A DNA stretch of 36,717 nt from Gemmatimonadaceae bacterium (GTDB lineage Bacteria > Gemmatimonadota > Gemmatimonadetes > Gemmatimonadales > Gemmatimonadaceae): the NCBI GenBank assembly GCA_025450815.1, contig JANWLO010000025.1, forward strand, positions 1-36,717, read 5' to 3'. Below are positions 33,291 through 36,717 of the stretch, in pieces. The position numbers and the translations under genes are program-made. A model generated the notes under the pieces. That model was not told the DNA's origin. It saw nothing but the letters and a program-made list of their open reading frames with translations, and did no database searches. Position 1 is the stretch's first letter, and every line of letters starts with the position of its first letter.

Positions 33291-36032
33291 ATGTCCTTCA
33301 TGCGACCCGTCTTCATCACCGCCATCCTCGCGTGTACCATTCCGTGCGCGTCGGCGCGCGCCCAGCAGATCGACAGCGTGCACACCCTCCTTCCCGAGGC
33401 CCACGCGTCGCGACGCATGGGCGCAGTCGAGATCGACGGCAGCCTCGACGACTCCGCCTGGAAGGCCGCCATTCCGATCACGCAGTTCAGGCAATACCAG
33501 CCGCGCGAGGGAGCGCCGGCGTCGCTCCCAACCGAGATTCGCATTCTGTACGACGAGGAGGCGATCTACATCGGCGCGCGCATGTCGGAGCCGAGCGGCG
33601 CGCACGGCGTGCGGGCGCCGCTCGCGCGACGCGATCAGCTGCTCGACGCCAATGGCAACAATGGCTCGTTCAACTCGCTCACCACCGACAAGCTCGTGGT
33701 CGTGTTCGATCCGTATCACAACAAGCGAGACGAGGCGCTGTTCGAGGTAAACCCGGCCGGGGTGCGCGGCGATCAGCTCAACGGCGATCAGGGATGGGAT
33801 CCCATCTGGTCCGCCGCGACGAAAATCGACTCGGCGGGATGGACTGTCGAGATGCGGATTCCATATTCGCAGCTCCGCTTCTCGCGCGACTCGGTGCAGC
33901 TGTGGGGGATGCAGATCTGGCGCTACGAGGACCGGCTGAACGAGCGCGACATGTGGTCATTCTGGGGGCGTAGCGACGCCGGCGGGCCGGCGTATTTCGG
34001 CACACTCGACGGCATTCGCATCGGCTCACGCCCCCGACAGCTCGAGCTTCTCCCGTACGTGCTCACCGGTGAACAACTCCAGACGGCGGTCGCGAACGAT
34101 CCCTTTCACGGGAGTCACGACACGCGCATTCGCGCCGGCGGCGATCTCAAATATCTGCTCACATCCAACCTCACCCTCGACGCCACCTTCTATCCCGACT
34201 TCGGCCAAGTCGAGGTCGACCCCGCGACTCTCAACCTCTCGCCTTTCGAGACGTTCTACGACGAGAAGCGGCCGTTCTTCATCGCGGGCTCGAGTGCGTT
34301 CGCCTTTGGCGGGATGAGCTGTCAGTTCTGCAGCAACACGTCGAGCCTCAGTGTGTTCTATTCGCGCCGGATCGGGAGACTGCCGCAGCTCAGCGACTAC
34401 GTTCAGGGCATCTCCACGTTCCAGGACACGCCGGACTACACGCCGATCATTGGCGCGGCGAAGATCACCGGGCGAACGAACAGCGGCTACACCGTCGGCT
34501 TGCTCGATGCCGTTACGAGTCCGCAAACGTCGCGCTACCTCACCGCGTCGTCAGCGACTCCGCTAACGCAGGAGATCGAGCCGCTCACCAATTACTTCGT
34601 CGGACGCGTGCAGAAAGAGCTCAACAACGGCAACTCGGCCATCGGCGTTGCGCTCACCTCCACGGCCCGCCGCCTGGACGACACGGTGCTCACGGACCAC
34701 CTGCGCAACCGCGCCGAGGCGGCGGGACTCGACTGGATGCACATGTGGCATCACCACGACTATTCGTGGATGGGCAGTGCCGTCGTGTCGAGCGTCGAAG
34801 GCTCGGCGGCATCGATCGCGGCGACTGAGCGCTCGAGCGCGCACTACTTCCAGCGTCCGGATCGAAGCGCATCGCCCGGCGGCTTCTTCGACGCGCAATA
34901 CGACACGCTCGCCACCGCGCTCCGTGGTTATGGCTTCTACACGCGGGTTGCGAAGGACAACGGGAGCTGGCTGTGGGAGACGGCGCAGAACTGGCGAAGT
35001 CCGGGCTTCGAGGTGAACGACCTCGCGTATCTCGATCGCGCGGACTACAAGTGGATGAACGCCAACGTCGGCCGTCAGTGGACGGTGCCGACGAGCTGGT
35101 ACAGAAGCATCAACACGATTGCCGGCGGCCAGCAGCAGTTCAGCTACGATGGGCTGCGCACCGACGCGCAGCTGCAGGCATTCTACGCGATGCAATTCAC
35201 CAACTACTGGAATCTGCGCGCCTTTTGGATCTATCACCCCACCGTCGACGACGACCGGCTCACGCGCGGCGGCCCCGCGGTCAAGCGAACAGGCTACGAC
35301 CTGGGCCACTTCGAAGTGTCCACCGACGCACGCGGGCGCGCGGTGGTCGACATGACGGTGGAGGTGGGGCACGGGATCGATGCGTCCACGCATACACTCA
35401 CGCTGCAGCCGGGCGTGGCATTCAAGCCGATGGCCAGTATGTTCGTGCAGCTCTCGCCCACGTTTCAGAAGGATGAGACGGCGGCGCAGTACGTCACGAC
35501 GGTGCCCGACTCCACGGATATTGCGTTCTTCGGCAATCGTTACGTGTTCGCGTTCATAAAGACGCGTACAATCTCGCTTGACACGCGTATCAACTGGACG
35601 TTCTCGCGGGACCTCACGCTACAGCTGTTCGTGCAGCCGTTCATCGCGAGCGGTGCGTACTCATCGTTTCGCGAGTTCGCGGCTCCGCGAACCGTGAAGA
35701 AGCTCGTCTACGGCCAGGATATCGGAACGATCGCGCGCACGCCGGCCACGCCGACGTCGGGCGCATCGTACACGGTCGATCCCGACGGCGTGGGGCCCGC
35801 CGCCCCGTTCACCTTCGCGGATCCGGACTTCACCACGCGGTCGCTGCGCGGGAGCGCGGTGCTGCGCTGGGAATACCGCCCGGGGTCGACGGTGTTCCTG
35901 GTGTGGACGCAGCAGCGCACCGGTTTCGACGACGCTGGCACGTTCGATTTCGGGAGCGCCGCGTCGGCGATCTTCCGCGACAAGGCGGTGAATCTGTTCC
36001 AGGTGAAGGTGAACTACTGGATCGGACGGTAG
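33291..36032 (+). CDS. DUF5916 outer-membrane protein with N-terminal CBM9-like domain
   Basis: A 913-aa secreted protein. The signal peptide ends near ASARAQ. Residues of about 35-240 form a CBM9-like beta-sandwich (MGAVEIDGSLDDSAWKAA, ILYDEEAIYIGARM, WTVEMRIPYSQLRF). The rest is a DUF5916 beta-barrel with the marker segment TFYPDFGQVEVDPATLNLSPFET and the EKRPFFI motif, and it ends in a short aromatic-rich strand (VKVNYWIGR) typical of outer-membrane proteins. Members occur in Bacteroidota, Gemmatimonadota and related groups, and their function is not established. ATGs at 33291 and 33300 are both possible; neither has a clear Shine-Dalgarno sequence. No partner gene is adjacent on this strand. 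Confidence 0.9.
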   Translation: MSFMRPVFITAILACTIPCASARAQQIDSVHTLLPEAHASRRMGAVEIDGSLDDSAWKAAIPITQFRQYQPREGAPASLPTEIRILYDEEAIYIGARMSEPSGAHGVRAPLARRDQLLDANGNNGSFNSLTTDKLVVVFDPYHNKRDEALFEVNPAGVRGDQLNGDQGWDPIWSAATKIDSAGWTVEMRIPYSQLRFSRDSVQLWGMQIWRYEDRLNERDMWSFWGRSDAGGPAYFGTLDGIRIGSRPRQLELLPYVLTGEQLQTAVANDPFHGSHDTRIRAGGDLKYLLTSNLTLDATFYPDFGQVEVDPATLNLSPFETFYDEKRPFFIAGSSAFAFGGMSCQFCSNTSSLSVFYSRRIGRLPQLSDYVQGISTFQDTPDYTPIIGAAKITGRTNSGYTVGLLDAVTSPQTSRYLTASSATPLTQEIEPLTNYFVGRVQKELNNGNSAIGVALTSTARRLDDTVLTDHLRNRAEAAGLDWMHMWHHHDYSWMGSAVVSSVEGSAASIAATERSSAHYFQRPDRSASPGGFFDAQYDTLATALRGYGFYTRVAKDNGSWLWETAQNWRSPGFEVNDLAYLDRADYKWMNANVGRQWTVPTSWYRSINTIAGGQQQFSYDGLRTDAQLQAFYAMQFTNYWNLRAFWIYHPTVDDDRLTRGGPAVKRTGYDLGHFEVSTDARGRAVVDMTVEVGHGIDASTHTLTLQPGVAFKPMASMFVQLSPTFQKDETAAQYVTTVPDSTDIAFFGNRYVFAFIKTRTISLDTRINWTFSRDLTLQLFVQPFIASGAYSSFREFAAPRTVKKLVYGQDIGTIARTPATPTSGASYTVDPDGVGPAAPFTFADPDFTTRSLRGSAVLRWEYRPGSTVFLVWTQQRTGFDDAGTFDFGSAASAIFRDKAVNLFQVKVNYWIGR

Positions 36033-36038
36033 CCGCCG

Positions 36039-36482
36039 CTATCTGGCGACAGGCACGATCGAGATCTTCCCGTCCGGCTCCAGTATCGCCCACTCCACAT
36101 CCTCGAAACGCTGCATCCCCGACTTGCGCATCGTCGACAGGATGTCGTCCAGCGCGATGCGCTCGCGATCGAGATGCGCCTGAACCACCGCGCCGCGGTG
36201 CACCAGCACCGTTGGCACTCCCTGCACGATCGACGCGACGCGCGCGCTCCGGTAGCGCGCGGCCGATGTCAGGTAGAGAAGCAGAAAGAGCGTCGATGCG
36301 CCGATGATGCCATTGGTCATCGAATAGTCCTGCCGCGTGAGCGCGCGCGAGAACAGCTGCGGAATGAACAGCAGCGTCACAAGCTCGAACGGCGATAGCT
36401 GCGTGAGCTCGCGCTTGCCAACCACGCGAAAGCACGCCCACACGAACACGTATACGATCGCGACGCGCGCGACGGTTTCCAT
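36039..36482 (-). CDS. YetF/DUF421 family membrane protein
   Basis: A 147-aa protein of the DUF421 (YetF) family. Two or three membrane helices at about 4-20, 32-46 and 58-74 include the signature GKRELTQLSPFELVTLLFIPQ, and are followed by a small cytoplasmic domain with the pattern VQGVPTVLVHRGAV, LDDILSTMRKSG and VEWAILEPDGKISI. The biological role of the family is poorly known; Bacillus members affect spore properties. It is convergent with the DUF5916 gene (6-bp gap), and another minus-strand gene lies 17 bp upstream, so the two may be co-transcribed. Confidence 0.9.
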   Translation of the reverse strand: METVARVAIVYVFVWACFRVVGKRELTQLSPFELVTLLFIPQLFSRALTRQDYSMTNGIIGASTLFLLLYLTSAARYRSARVASIVQGVPTVLVHRGAVVQAHLDRERIALDDILSTMRKSGMQRFEDVEWAILEPDGKISIVPVAR

Positions 36483-36499
36483 TTATCGCTCTCCTGTGC

Positions 36500-36717
36500 T
36501 CACGGAAACACAAGCGACGAGAAGTGCACCGTCGCCCGCTCGCCTCCCATCGCCACACCCAGGGAAGCAGGATGCCGCCAGTACCGATTCCCCGTTACAT
36601 CCGCGACCACCAGCCGCGTCTCCCCTGGCGCGATCCGCGCAAGCCGTACCTCGTACGCCGCCGACGGCTCCGGAGTCACGCGCACGTCCATGAATCGCGA
36701 GAGATACGCGGTGTCTA
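36500..36717 (-). CDS. C-terminal end of an unidentified protein, cut by the window edge
   Basis: The reading frame stays open from the stop at 36500 to the right edge, giving at least 72 residues. The visible part is beta-rich with RVTPEPSAAYEVRLARIAPGETR and GNRYWRHPASLGV. No catalytic motif or membrane segment can be seen and I do not recognise the family. Base composition matches the neighbours, and the frame lies 17 bp upstream of the YetF gene. Confidence 0.55.
   Translation of the reverse strand, partial: DTAYLSRFMDVRVTPEPSAAYEVRLARIAPGETRLVVADVTGNRYWRHPASLGVAMGGERATVHFSSLVFP

Overview
The window is a GC-rich, gene-dense bacterial chromosome segment with about 27 protein genes, one tRNA and two copies of a palindromic dispersed repeat. 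There is no phage, transposase or CRISPR signal. Gene content (alternative complex III, caa3 oxidases, DUF5916 outer-membrane proteins, a lanthanide-type methanol dehydrogenase) suggests an aerobic soil bacterium of Gemmatimonadota or a related phylum. This is inferred from gene content; the window has no phylogenetic marker gene.

Region 1 (1-5591, minus strand) is a tightly packed operon, read right to left: a XoxF-type PQQ alcohol dehydrogenase, a XoxJ-like periplasmic binding protein, a lipoprotein cytochrome c in the XoxG position, caa3 oxidase subunit II (CuA plus heme c), and subunit I, which runs off the left edge. The arrangement suggests a self-contained route from methanol to oxygen.

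Region 2 (5749-11865, plus strand) diverges from region 1 across a 157-bp gap. It holds a duplicated-repeat membrane protein, a second caa3 set (ctaC-ctaD-ctaE), a small membrane protein, a lipoprotein cytochrome c resembling the subunit II heme domain, and a Ca2+/H+ antiporter. Both subunit I copies keep the heme and copper ligands but lack the classical D-channel Glu (Trp instead) and K-channel Lys (Ser instead). This is the most striking observation in the window.

Region 3 (11866-14666, minus strand) is a two-gene carbohydrate operon (GH39-like then GH144/Glycoamylase-like) whose last stop codon abuts the antiporter stop codon.

Region 4 (15028-32932, plus strand) is a near-continuous run of mostly overlapping or closely spaced genes: a ThDP-dependent pyruvate-oxidase-like enzyme, an enolase-superfamily dehydratase, a large FAD/Fe-S 2-hydroxyacid dehydrogenase, an SDR, the complete alternative complex III core (actABCDEF), a small membrane protein, a glycogen-debranching-type glucosidase and an M24 peptidase-fold protein with altered metal ligands. 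Dehydrogenases that could reduce quinone sit upstream of ACIII, which oxidises quinol and passes electrons to cytochrome c or the caa3 oxidases.

Region 5 (32948-36717) holds a promoter, tRNA-Cys and a terminator hairpin, then a DUF5916 outer-membrane protein. On the minus strand there is a YetF/DUF421 membrane protein and the C-terminal end of an unidentified protein running off the right edge.
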